Of a stretch of 18,104 nucleotides of DNA, positions 7,597 to 15,140 are shown piece after piece (positions within the stretch are counted from its first letter, which is position 1; each line of letters starts with the position of its first letter). The position numbers were made by a program, and so were the translations under genes. Below the pieces are notes generated by a model. That model saw only the letters and a list, made by a program, of their open reading frames with translations. It did no database searches and had not been told where the DNA came from. This DNA comes from Burkholderiales bacterium (GTDB taxonomy: Bacteria; Pseudomonadota; Gammaproteobacteria; Burkholderiales; Chitinimonadaceae), in contig JAFAKZ010000229.1 in the NCBI GenBank assembly GCA_019234745.1, positions 1 through 18,104 of the forward strand, given 5' to 3'.

Positions 7597-8185
7597 CGAG
7601 GCCCGCTACTACGACGCGCTCATCCTGGCTGGCGGCGAAGGACGCCGCATGGGCGGCCTGGACAAGGGCCTGCAGGCATGGCTCGGCGCCCCGCTCTACC
7701 GCCATGTGCTCGCCCGCCTGCAAGTGCAGACACTGGCGCCGACCCGCATCCTGATCAGCGCCAACCGGAACGCAGCTGTCTACGGAACGGCAGGTCATCC
7801 CGTATTACCCGACCTGCGTCCAGATCACCAAGGCCCGCTCGCCGGCATCGAGGCAGGCCTGCTTGCCGCGCAATCGGACTGGCTACTGTGCGTGGCCTGC
7901 GATTTGCCGCAGCTACCGGCGGACCTCGCCAAGCGCCTGTTTGCTGCAATCCCCATGAATGGCCTGGCCAGCTATGCCACTACGGATGAAGGCCCACAAC
8001 CCGTCTGCTGCCTGCTGCACCGCGACGTGCTGGGCAGTCTGCAGGCGGCACTCGACGCCAATCAGGGCGGCGTGAAACGCTGGCTCGACACCTTGAGTGC
8101 CGGCACCGCACAGTTCGACGATGCGCGCGCCTTTAGCAATTACAATACGCAGGCAGCCCTACAAGACCCATCGAACCTACCATGA
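7574..8185 (+). CDS. mobA: Molybdenum cofactor guanylyltransferase MobA
   Basis: A 203-residue nucleotidyltransferase that joins GMP from GTP to Mo-molybdopterin, forming the guanine dinucleotide cofactor used by DMSO-reductase-family enzymes. The nucleotide-binding signature LAGGEGRRMGGLDKGL covers 18-33. GPLAGI is at 87-92, and the metal-binding Asp is D110 in ACDLPQL. The C-terminal NYNTQ matches the conserved N-x-NTP region. No methionine lies between the ATG at 7574 and the nucleotide-binding loop, so this start is compelled even though it overlaps moaE by 23 bases. The stop overlaps the moaC start (ATGA). Confidence 0.94.
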   Translation: MATPTTTDEARYYDALILAGGEGRRMGGLDKGLQAWLGAPLYRHVLARLQVQTLAPTRILISANRNAAVYGTAGHPVLPDLRPDHQGPLAGIEAGLLAAQSDWLLCVACDLPQLPADLAKRLFAAIPMNGLASYATTDEGPQPVCCLLHRDVLGSLQAALDANQGGVKRWLDTLSAGTAQFDDARAFSNYNTQAALQDPSNLP

Positions 8186-8670
8186 GCCAATCCCCCCTCA
8201 CCCACTTCGACGCTGCAGGCCAGGCCCATATGGTCGACGTCGGCAGCAAGGCGGACACCCATCGCGTTGCTATCGCGGCAGGCAGCATCCGCATGCTGCC
8301 GGCAACACTGGAACTTGTGAAGAAGGGGGATGCCAAGAAAGGCGACGTGCTCGGCATCGCCCGCCTGGCCGGCATCATGGCCAGCAAACGCACCGGCGAG
8401 CTGATCCCCCTTTGCCACCCACTGCCACTCACCCATGTGGCAGTGGAGTTCAATATCGACGAAGCGAACAGCACGGTGCATTGCCGCGCGACAACGGAGA
8501 CGGTGGGCAAGACGGGCGTGGAAATGGAAGCGATGACGGCCGTGAGCGTGGCACTGCTCACCATCTACGACATGCTCAAAGCCGCCGACCGCGGCATGAC
8601 CATCGAAGCCGTGCGGCTGCTGGAAAAGCGCGGCGGGAAGTCGGGACATTGGGTGGCAGACAAAGCTTAA
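8182..8670 (+). CDS. moaC: Cyclic pyranopterin monophosphate synthase MoaC
   Basis: A 162-residue enzyme that converts the MoaA product 3',8-cyclo-7,8-dihydro-GTP into cyclic pyranopterin monophosphate. It contains KKGDVLGIARLAGIMASKRT followed by ELIPLCHPLPL, and KTGVEMEAMTAVSVALLTIY. D130 and K133 in the IYDMLK motif, and K53, correspond to the catalytic D128, K131 and K51 of E. coli MoaC. Length is standard. It is the last gene of the Moco cluster, joined to mobA by a 4-base ATGA overlap, and a long inverted repeat follows it. moaC is here separated from its partner moaA by four genes, whereas the two are often adjacent. Confidence 0.97.
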   Translation: MSQSPLTHFDAAGQAHMVDVGSKADTHRVAIAAGSIRMLPATLELVKKGDAKKGDVLGIARLAGIMASKRTGELIPLCHPLPLTHVAVEFNIDEANSTVHCRATTETVGKTGVEMEAMTAVSVALLTIYDMLKAADRGMTIEAVRLLEKRGGKSGHWVADKA

Positions 8671-8676
8671 TTTGGT

Positions 8677-8782
8677 AGGTTGGGTAGGTCCAAGTTGCAC
8701 GGCCTTGGGAGAGCGCAGCGAAACCCAACACCTCGCAGCCGAGCAGCGCAATTGTTGGGTTTCGCTGCGCTCTACCCAACCT
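8677..8782. repeat. Long inverted repeat between convergent genes, likely a dispersed palindromic repeat
   Basis: Two perfect 21-base arms (8710-8730 and 8753-8773) contain the words GAGCGCAGCGAAACCCAAC and its complement. An outer pair, AGGTTGGGTA at 8677-8686 and TACCCAACCT at 8773-8782, extends the symmetry, with a 23-base insertion on the left side only. The central loop is 22 bases. It lies in the 136-base gap between moaC and the EAL gene, which converge, so it could end or stabilise both transcripts. Repeats carrying a GTTGGGTTTCGCTGCGCTC-type word are common in some proteobacterial genomes, so this is probably one copy of a dispersed element. No T tract follows. Confidence 0.8.
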
Positions 8783-8806
8783 GCGCATTAGCTCCTAGCC
8801 GTGTCA

Positions 8807-10027
8807 CTACCCCACATTCGGCCGCGGCGGCCGCAGGTGCTGCGTACCCTGCTTGAGCCAGGCTGCCAGGCTGTCGCCCGGCATGGGCTTGGACACATAA
8901 AAGCCCTGCCCCACGTCGCAACCCAGCAAGCGCACCAGTTGCCAGTCGGCCGGATTCTCCACCCCTTCCGCCACGGTCGTCAGGTGCAGCTTCTTGCCCA
9001 TCTCGATCGTGCTCTGAAGCATGACATGCAGGTGCGGCTTTTCCGAAGCACCATGCACCAGCGAGCGATCAATCTTCAGTTCAGTAAATGGGATACGCGA
9101 CAACTGCTGCATGGACGAGAAGCCCGTGCCGAAATCGTCGATGGACAGGCCAAAGCCCTTCAGGCGCAGGCGCGCCAACGTGCCGAGCGATAAGGCCAGG
9201 TCCGACATCACCGCTGTTTCCGTGATCTCCAGCAGCAGGTATTTTGGTTCAATGCCGATACGGCTCGTGACGGCCGCCACGCGGTCGGCCAGATCAGGCG
9301 TAGAGAGCGACTTGGCCGACAGGTTTACGGCGATGCTGATGGTCAACCCGCGCGCATGCCAGTCGCGCAGCTGCTTGAGCGCCGTTTCCAGAATCCAGTC
9401 GGTCATCAGGTCGATGATGTCGCCTTCTTCCGCAATGGGGATGAAGTTGGCAGGCGCGACCAGACCATGCACGGGGTGCTGCCAGCGCACCAATGACTCC
9501 ACGCCGCGCATCACGCCCGAGTGCGTCGTCACCTTGGGCTGGTAATGCAGCACTAGCTGCTTTTCGACAATAGCCTGGCGGATCTCGTCCAGCGTAAACG
9601 CATGCTCGCGCTCGTTGGCGCCGCGACCAATCTCGTCCGGCCGGAATTTGCCCAGCAGCAGGCTCAGGTTGTCGTAGGAAAGGGGCTTCTGCGCAATGCC
9701 CAGCACGAGCAGACCGTGCTCGCGCGCCATCGTCTCGACGGTGGAGAGTATCGTCGTCTCGCGGCTGGACACCACGATCAACGCCCGCGCGAGATGCTTT
9801 TCTGCGATATGGCGGATCAGCTCGACCCCATCCATATCGGGCATTTCAAGGTCAGTCAGCAGGATATCGGGCCGTTCCGAATCCGCCAGCACCTGCAGTG
9901 CATGACGACCATTCTCGGCTTCGAGCACCTTGCCAACGCCCAGATTGGCCAGAAGATCCAGCGCGTGCAGTCGCTGCACAGCACTATCCTCCACGACCAT
10001 GACGCTCAAGTCGCCGTTTCCACCCAT
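8807..10027 (-). CDS. Response regulator with receiver and EAL domains (c-di-GMP phosphodiesterase, RocR-like)
   Basis: A 406-residue two-domain protein. The receiver domain (about 7-128) has acidic residues E13/D14, phospho-acceptor D59 in LLTDLEMPDMDG, and K114. The EAL domain (about 146-395) keeps the residues required for c-di-GMP hydrolysis: E177 in the variant signature ESLVRW, N235, E267, D297-D298 in IDDFGTGFSS, K318, E354 and Q374. These sit two positions after the residue numbers I recall for P. aeruginosa RocR, which has the same architecture and length. It should therefore cleave c-di-GMP to pGpG under control of phosphorylation. GAGGT precedes the ATG. It lies 333 bases downstream of cheB on the same strand, so it may be a separate transcript, but CheA or an unlinked kinase could phosphorylate it. 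Confidence 0.93.
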   Translation of the reverse strand: MGGNGDLSVMVVEDSAVQRLHALDLLANLGVGKVLEAENGRHALQVLADSERPDILLTDLEMPDMDGVELIRHIAEKHLARALIVVSSRETTILSTVETMAREHGLLVLGIAQKPLSYDNLSLLLGKFRPDEIGRGANEREHAFTLDEIRQAIVEKQLVLHYQPKVTTHSGVMRGVESLVRWQHPVHGLVAPANFIPIAEEGDIIDLMTDWILETALKQLRDWHARGLTISIAVNLSAKSLSTPDLADRVAAVTSRIGIEPKYLLLEITETAVMSDLALSLGTLARLRLKGFGLSIDDFGTGFSSMQQLSRIPFTELKIDRSLVHGASEKPHLHVMLQSTIEMGKKLHLTTVAEGVENPADWQLVRLLGCDVGQGFYVSKPMPGDSLAAWLKQGTQHLRPPRPNVG

Positions 10028-10360
10028 GCCTATACCTCTGTACCCGCCTGTCGCTATAGGAGTCTTTGCGCAGGTTGATTATTCAACATTATTGGATCGG
10101 CGCACCAGCCTCGGCTGATGGCCATCCTTTGTCTGTACCAATACGGCCGCCTGCGAAGGCCTGCCGCATCGAATCTGCGCTGCATTCAGGGCAAGCAAAT
10201 CTCGCCCCTATCCCCACTCCTCAAGAGCCTGCAAGAACGCCTTGAACAGGCCCTACGGGCACTCTGCGCCCACGCCGACCGGAACACTGCCTATGCCCAG
10301 CAGTTGCCCTATCCCTCGGCCAACGTTCGTTTTCAACTCATTCTAGGCAGTCCTGGCCAT
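10028..10360. other. Intergenic region between cheB and the EAL gene
   Basis: I find no convincing gene in these 333 bases. A hairpin is present at 10227-10251 (GCCTG-CAAG, loop AACGC, CTTG-AA-CAGGC), followed by GCCC-TAC-GGGC at 10250-10260. Neither is followed by a T tract. A dyad GTTGA-TTAT-TCAAC at 10074-10087 lies 47-60 bases before the EAL start and could be an operator. I could not place a confident -35/-10 pair for the EAL gene. Confidence 0.5.
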
Positions 10361-11485
10361 TCATCCAAGCCGACATGTGCCCCTTTCAATCACCGTCGCG
10401 ATATTGTCCAGGTTCACCACCTGGTCGACGCCGCCCAGCCGCATCGCCTCCTTGGGCATGCCGAACACGATGCAGCTGTCTTCGTCCTGTGCCACCGTCA
10501 CGCCGCCCGCATCGCGCAGCTCCTTGAGCCCGCGCGCACCGTCGTCGCCCATCCCCGTCATGATGACACCAAGCGCATTGCGCCCGGCGCATTTCGCTAC
10601 CGAGCGGAACAGCACATCGACGGATGGGCGATGGCGGCTGACAAGCGGGCCATCGACCACTTCCACGTAGTAGTGCGATGGTGCACGCTTTACGACGAGA
10701 TGCTTGCCGCCCGGCGCAATCAGCGCACGACCCCGCACCATGCGGTCGTTGTTGGCCGCTTCCTTCACCTCGATCTTGCATAGGCCGTTGAGGCGCGCGG
10801 CAAAGGTCGTCGTGAACTTCTCTGGCATATGCTGCACGATGGCCAGCGCCGGACAGGCCTGCGTCAGGCCAGGCAGCACCTGCTCCAGTGCCTGCACGCC
10901 ACCGGTCGAGATACCCAACGCGACGATACGCTCCGTCATGCCCACGTTCGGCGTCCCCGTCGGCGCATCCAATATGGCATCGGCATTGAGCTTGGGCGTC
11001 TGCAGCTTTTCCATGACATAGGACGCGCCACCCGTACGCGGCTCGCCCGCTGGAGCGGGAGCCGACCGCAGCAAGCGGAGTCGCCCCGTAGCGGCATAGG
11101 CCGTGCGGATGGCTGTCACGAGATCGGCCGAGCAGTCCTGCAGGAAGTTGCGCACGCCGATGGAGGGCTTGGTAATGATGCCGAGCGCACCGGAGGAAAG
11201 TGCCTCCAGCGTCACGGCGGCGCCTTTTTCCGTCAGGCTGGAACAGATCACCACGGGCGTGGGCCGCTCGCTCATGATCTGCTTGAGGAAGGTGATGCCG
11301 TCCATGCGCGGCATTTCGATGTCGAGCACGATGACGTCCGGCCACTGCAGCTTCATGCGGTCGAGCGCAAAGATAGGGTCGGCGGCGGCACCGATGACCT
11401 TGACGTCGTGCTCGCGCGCCAGCTCGTCCGTCATCACCTGGCGAACCACGGCCGAATCGTCGACGATCAACACGTTGATGGGCAT
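10361..11485 (-). CDS. cheB: Chemotaxis response regulator protein-glutamate methylesterase CheB
   Basis: A 374-residue enzyme that removes methyl groups from, and deamidates, chemoreceptors when phosphorylated by CheA. The receiver domain (1-125) has D9-D10 and phospho-acceptor D55 in VLDIEMPRMDG, plus K106. A linker of about 55 residues leads to the esterase domain with its catalytic triad: S193 in GISTGG, H219 in IVQHMP and D315 in GMGDDGA. The ATG at 11485 has a strong GGGGGAG site at 11488-11494 and gives the usual N-terminus PINVLIVDDSA. A longer in-frame reading to 11566 would overlap cheD with 27 basic residues. It is the last gene of the che operon, starting 10 bases after cheD ends. 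Confidence 0.96.
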   Translation of the reverse strand: MPINVLIVDDSAVVRQVMTDELAREHDVKVIGAAADPIFALDRMKLQWPDVIVLDIEMPRMDGITFLKQIMSERPTPVVICSSLTEKGAAVTLEALSSGALGIITKPSIGVRNFLQDCSADLVTAIRTAYAATGRLRLLRSAPAPAGEPRTGGASYVMEKLQTPKLNADAILDAPTGTPNVGMTERIVALGISTGGVQALEQVLPGLTQACPALAIVQHMPEKFTTTFAARLNGLCKIEVKEAANNDRMVRGRALIAPGGKHLVVKRAPSHYYVEVVDGPLVSRHRPSVDVLFRSVAKCAGRNALGVIMTGMGDDGARGLKELRDAGGVTVAQDEDSCIVFGMPKEAMRLGGVDQVVNLDNIATVIERGTCRLG

Positions 11486-11495
11486 CGCTCCCCCG

Positions 11496-12011
11496 CTACT
11501 TCTTCGTGCGCTTCTGTACCGGTGCTTCGATCGCCTGGGGCTGGAAACGGACCCAGACGTCGCCATTGGCCAAGTCGAATACGATATGGCGATGCCCCTG
11601 CCCCGCGAGATGCTCTCGGCTCACGCGAAAGCCATGGTCGAACAACCAGCTCTTGCCGTACTCGATATTCCGCTCGCCCACCCCGCCCGGTTTGGCCGAC
11701 GGGCTGACCATGGTCTGCGAGCCGCCGAACATCTTGACCTGGTAGTCGGCCGGCAAGGTGCCCGCCGCTTGAATATAGCGCATGACCACCTGAAACGCTT
11801 CATCAGCATAGCGGCCATCCAGCGGCCCTTCGCGGCGTGGGCGCGAGCGCGGGCGCTCGGGCAGCAAGTAGTGGCACATGGCGCCGATTTGCAGGCGCGG
11901 GTGCCACCAGGTGACGGCCACGCACGACCCCAAGAGCGTACGGATGCGTGTGTCACGGTCGCCGAAATAGACTTCGCCGGGCTGCAGGAAGATGTCGATG
12001 GGGAAAGTCAT
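11496..12011 (-). CDS. cheD: Chemoreceptor glutamine deamidase CheD
   Basis: A 171-residue enzyme that converts receptor glutamines to glutamates and, in other bacteria, interacts with CheC or influences CheA activity. The catalytic Cys is C30 in LLGSCVAVTWWHP and the catalytic His is H47 in GAMCHYLLP, 17 residues apart as in T. maritima CheD (C27, H44). T21 may complete the triad. FGGSQTM and NIEYGKSWL are other family segments. The ATG overlaps the cheR stop by 4 bases, which suggests coupled translation. No cheC is visible in the window. Confidence 0.95.
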   Translation of the reverse strand: MTFPIDIFLQPGEVYFGDRDTRIRTLLGSCVAVTWWHPRLQIGAMCHYLLPERPRSRPRREGPLDGRYADEAFQVVMRYIQAAGTLPADYQVKMFGGSQTMVSPSAKPGGVGERNIEYGKSWLFDHGFRVSREHLAGQGHRHIVFDLANGDVWVRFQPQAIEAPVQKRTKK

Positions 12012-12841
12012 GCGGAGACTTTCCGGTAAATCGTTGGCGCCACCGGTATCAGGTCAGGCGTGTGGCCGATCAGCGACTCCGAATGGCCCACTACCAGCCA
12101 GCCACCCGGCTTGAGCTTCTCGCTCACAGCCTGGATAACGCGGCGCTTGAGGTGGGCATCGAAATAGATGATCACGTTACGCAGCATGATCAGATCGAAC
12201 TTGCCCATTTCCGGCAGGGTATTGGCGAGATTCACCTGCACTGTGCTGACACGCTCGCGCAGGGCCTTTTCCAGCAGGAAGTAGCCGGAATACTCCGCCG
12301 TGCCGCGCAGGCAGAAGCGCTTCAGGTATTGCGGCGGCACGTGGTGGGCGCGTTCCATCGGATAGAGCGCGCGCCGCGCCGTACTCAGCATGCGCATGGA
12401 GATATCGGACGCCAGCACGTCCCAAGGCGCATCAGCGCCCAGCACGTCAGCCATGATCATAGCCAGGCTGTAAGGCTCCTCGCCGCTTGAGCAGGCCGCA
12501 CTCCACACACGCACAGGCCGGCCACGCAGGCTGGGAAACAAGGTGTCACGCAGCGCATCGAAATGTTTGGGCTCGCGAAAGAAATACGTCTCGTTGGTGG
12601 TGATCAGGTCGATCGCAATCTGGCGCTCCTGCGCATCGCCATTGCCGTCGATCAGCTTGAAGTATTCAGCATAACTGGCACAGCCGCGCTCTCGTATGCG
12701 GCGGGCAAGTCGGCCCGACAGCATCGCCTTCTTGATGGGCGCCAGATGAATACCGATCAGCTGCTCCACCAGCTGCTGGTATTGGCCGAACTCGGCGTCG
12801 CTCATATGCACGACGCCGGGCAGATGCAGCACGTCAGCCAT
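12008..12841 (-). CDS. cheR: Chemotaxis protein-glutamate O-methyltransferase CheR
   Basis: A 277-residue SAM-dependent enzyme that methylates receptor glutamates for adaptation. The N-terminal helical domain contains TTNETYFFRE at 81-90, the SAM site begins with WSAACSSGEE at 113-122, and NVIIYFD and LKPGGWLVVGHSE follow. No TPR extension is present. I place the start at ATG 12841, overlapping the cheW stop by 8 bases. An upstream in-frame ATG at 12886 lies deeper in cheW, and an ATG at 12805 (MSDAEF) is also possible. None has a strong Shine-Dalgarno sequence, so the start is uncertain while the identity is not. Confidence 0.94.
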   Translation of the reverse strand: MADVLHLPGVVHMSDAEFGQYQQLVEQLIGIHLAPIKKAMLSGRLARRIRERGCASYAEYFKLIDGNGDAQERQIAIDLITTNETYFFREPKHFDALRDTLFPSLRGRPVRVWSAACSSGEEPYSLAMIMADVLGADAPWDVLASDISMRMLSTARRALYPMERAHHVPPQYLKRFCLRGTAEYSGYFLLEKALRERVSTVQVNLANTLPEMGKFDLIMLRNVIIYFDAHLKRRVIQAVSEKLKPGGWLVVGHSESLIGHTPDLIPVAPTIYRKVSA

Positions 12842-13373
12842 CCGGCCTGGCGCTCGCAGTGGTCGTGGCCAACTCGGCCATTTCATCGATGGATAGCACG
12901 TGCTCCAATGCCAGCACGATCACGAAGCGCTCGCCCAGCTTGCCCATGCCGCGGATGAACTCGGCGCGCAGCTTGGCGCCGAAGGCCGGCGCAGGCTCGA
13001 TGTCTTCCGACGGTAACTCCAACACTTCGTCCACCGCGTCGACGATTACGCCCAAGTCGTTCCAGGTTTCGCCGAACGCCACCTCCACGATGACAATGCA
13101 GCTGCGCTTACCGATTTGCGTCGACGCACGGCCGAAGCGTACAGAAAGGTCGATCACGGGCACGACAGAGCCGCGCAGATTGATCACACCGCGCAGGAAG
13201 GGTGGCATCAAGGGTACTTCCGTGACGCCACCAAACTCGATGATCTCCTTGATATGGAGGATCTCCAGCGCAAACGTCTCGGCGCCCAGGCGAAAGGTCA
13301 GGTATTGCGGCAGCTCGATGGGCTCGGCCACGACCGCCTGCGTGCGCCGATGCTGCGTCAGCGTTCGGTTCAT
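12834..13373 (-). CDS. cheW: Chemotaxis coupling protein CheW
   Basis: A 179-residue single-domain adaptor linking the receptor to CheA. After about 25 poorly conserved residues the CheW fold begins with YLTFRLGAETFALEILHIKE. It continues through the family signature FLRGVINLRGSVVPVIDL and ends with FVIVLALEHVLS. A very strong Shine-Dalgarno tract (GGGGGGAGG, near 13376-13385) precedes the ATG. The mcp gene lies 48 bases upstream, the largest gap inside the operon, and cheR follows with an 8-base overlap. Confidence 0.95.
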   Translation of the reverse strand: MNRTLTQHRRTQAVVAEPIELPQYLTFRLGAETFALEILHIKEIIEFGGVTEVPLMPPFLRGVINLRGSVVPVIDLSVRFGRASTQIGKRSCIVIVEVAFGETWNDLGVIVDAVDEVLELPSEDIEPAPAFGAKLRAEFIRGMGKLGERFVIVLALEHVLSIDEMAELATTTASARPDG

Positions 13374-13421
13374 TGCCTCCCCCCCAAGCTCGGCTCCCGT
13401 CCGCGCGACAAGGCCAGGCGG

Positions 13422-15140
13422 TCAGAATTTGACGAATTTCGTTTCATCGACATCCCTTGCTGGGTGGCTGTGTAAGGGACCATGCACGGCAGGTGGCGGC
13501 GCGGCCACCGGTCTGGTCGCCTCTATGGTTTTGGGTGCGGCCAGCGCGGCCGCCAAGCGATTCGGCGCCCGCGCAGGCTCGGCCGGATTTGCCTTGGCCG
13601 GCTTGGTAGACGCCAGCCCGTTCGACGTATCGATGCGGAAGCTATCCAGTAGCTGCGAAAGCCTGCGCGCGTGGTTGTTCATCTCTTCGGCCGTGGCCGA
13701 CAATTCCTCGGCCGAGGCGGCATTACCCTGGGTGGACTGGGTCAGCTGCTCGACCGCCGACTTGATCTGGCCGATACCCGTCGACTGCTCGCGCCCGGTG
13801 GCATTGATCTCGCCCACCAGTTCGGCCGTGCGGCGGATTTCCGGTAGCACGCCATCCAGCAGGCTACCCGCTCGGGCGGCCAGGGTATCCGATTCGCTGG
13901 CCAGCGCGCCGATTTCACGCGCCGCCGTTTGGCTACGCTCGGCCAGCTTGCGCACTTCGGCCGCCACCACGGCGAAGCCCTTGCCATGCTGGCCCGCCCG
14001 CGCCGCCTCGATGGCCGCGTTGAGTGCAAGCAGATTGGTCTGGTAAGCGATGTCGTCAACAACCCCGATCTTCTGCGCAATCTGCCGCATGGCCTGTACG
14101 CACGCCCCGACGGCACGCCCACCTTCGCCAGCAACATCGGCCGCCCGCCCCGCCATCGCGTCCGTCTCGCTGGCGTGCGCTGCGCTCTGGATCACCGTCG
14201 CGCTGATATGTTCCAGCGTGGCCGCGGTCTGTTCCAGGCTGGCAGCCTGCTCCGACGCCACGTGCGATAGCGCAGACGACGACGCCTCGACCTGCATGGC
14301 CATGCGCAGGTTGGTCGCTGCCGTTTCGCGCAGCTCGCCTATCATGCGGCCCAATTGCACGCTCATGCGTGACAGCGCCGCCATCAGGCTGCGCTCATCT
14401 CCCACCCGCAGTGCAACATGTTCGCTCAGGTCGCCCGCAGCCACGCGCTGGGCAATCTCCACCGCCTGCTCCGGCTCACCGCCGATCAAGCGCGTGAAAT
14501 AGCGTGCCGTCAACAGCCCAAGCAGCAAGGCCAGCGCGCAGCCCGACACCATCCAGATCAGTGTGGCGCGCGCCGTACCACGCACAAAGGCGGCATTCTG
14601 CCCCACCGCTTGCGCCAACGATTCGTTGCTAAGCGACACGTCCTCGTCCAGTGCGGACTCCAGCGGCACAAAGTCGTGGGCGGCCTGGCCCTGCAAGAGG
14701 CTCATGGCGGAGTCGGACTGGCCGGCGTGGGCGGCCTCGGCCACGCGGTCCCCGTCGCCTATATAGGCGGGCCAGAAGCGGTCGATATCGCTAAGCAGCT
14801 GCACGGCGCGCCCTTCGATATGGGTCTGGCGATATTTCGCCATATCCGCCTCGAACTCGCGCTGCACCGTGTGCAGGCGGCCATAGATCACGTCCCGGCT
14901 GGCGACGTCGGACGTCAACACCATATCGCGCAAGAGCTGCTGGTGCTGCAGGGCGCGCAGGTGCGCCTGCGACAGCATCTGCATGCCCACCACGCCATTG
15001 CTATAACCCAGCTGCACCTGGGCATTGACCGCATTGAGCGCATATACGGCATAGCCACCCATGCCAATCAGCAATAGGGCCAGCGTACCGAACGCCAATG
15101 TCAGTTTGGAGAACATGGGCAAGCGCGTGAGCCAGTTCAT
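13422..15140 (-). CDS. Methyl-accepting chemotaxis protein (membrane chemoreceptor)
   Basis: A 572-residue receptor. There is one membrane segment at about 13-35 and a second at about 191-213. They enclose a helical periplasmic sensor of about 155 residues that resembles a four-helix-bundle MCP ligand domain. A HAMP domain follows at about 214-266 (LIGGEPEQAVEIAQRVAAGDL). The cytoplasmic coiled-coil signalling domain occupies about 280-500, with the hairpin tip near 362-390 (AYQTNLLALNAAIEAARAG). After residue 503 comes an Ala/Pro-rich linker of about 60 residues, ending in DETKFVKF. The ligand cannot be told. It is co-transcribed with cheA upstream (ATGA overlap) and cheW downstream, so it is probably the dedicated receptor of this system. 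Confidence 0.95.
   Translation of the reverse strand: MNWLTRLPMFSKLTLAFGTLALLLIGMGGYAVYALNAVNAQVQLGYSNGVVGMQMLSQAHLRALQHQQLLRDMVLTSDVASRDVIYGRLHTVQREFEADMAKYRQTHIEGRAVQLLSDIDRFWPAYIGDGDRVAEAAHAGQSDSAMSLLQGQAAHDFVPLESALDEDVSLSNESLAQAVGQNAAFVRGTARATLIWMVSGCALALLLGLLTARYFTRLIGGEPEQAVEIAQRVAAGDLSEHVALRVGDERSLMAALSRMSVQLGRMIGELRETAATNLRMAMQVEASSSALSHVASEQAASLEQTAATLEHISATVIQSAAHASETDAMAGRAADVAGEGGRAVGACVQAMRQIAQKIGVVDDIAYQTNLLALNAAIEAARAGQHGKGFAVVAAEVRKLAERSQTAAREIGALASESDTLAARAGSLLDGVLPEIRRTAELVGEINATGREQSTGIGQIKSAVEQLTQSTQGNAASAEELSATAEEMNNHARRLSQLLDSFRIDTSNGLASTKPAKANPAEPARAPNRLAAALAAPKTIEATRPVAAPPPAVHGPLHSHPARDVDETKFVKF

Noticed and set aside
10118..10783. A 221-codon plus-strand open frame running from the gap into cheB antisense
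   Set aside because: About two thirds of it is antisense to the clearly real cheB gene. Its translation shows no recognisable family and it has no good ribosome site. Long antisense frames are expected in GC-rich DNA.
12859..14046. A 395-codon plus-strand open frame antisense to cheW and mcp
   Set aside because: Both minus-strand genes are unambiguous, and the translation is Ser/Ala-rich without any domain signature.
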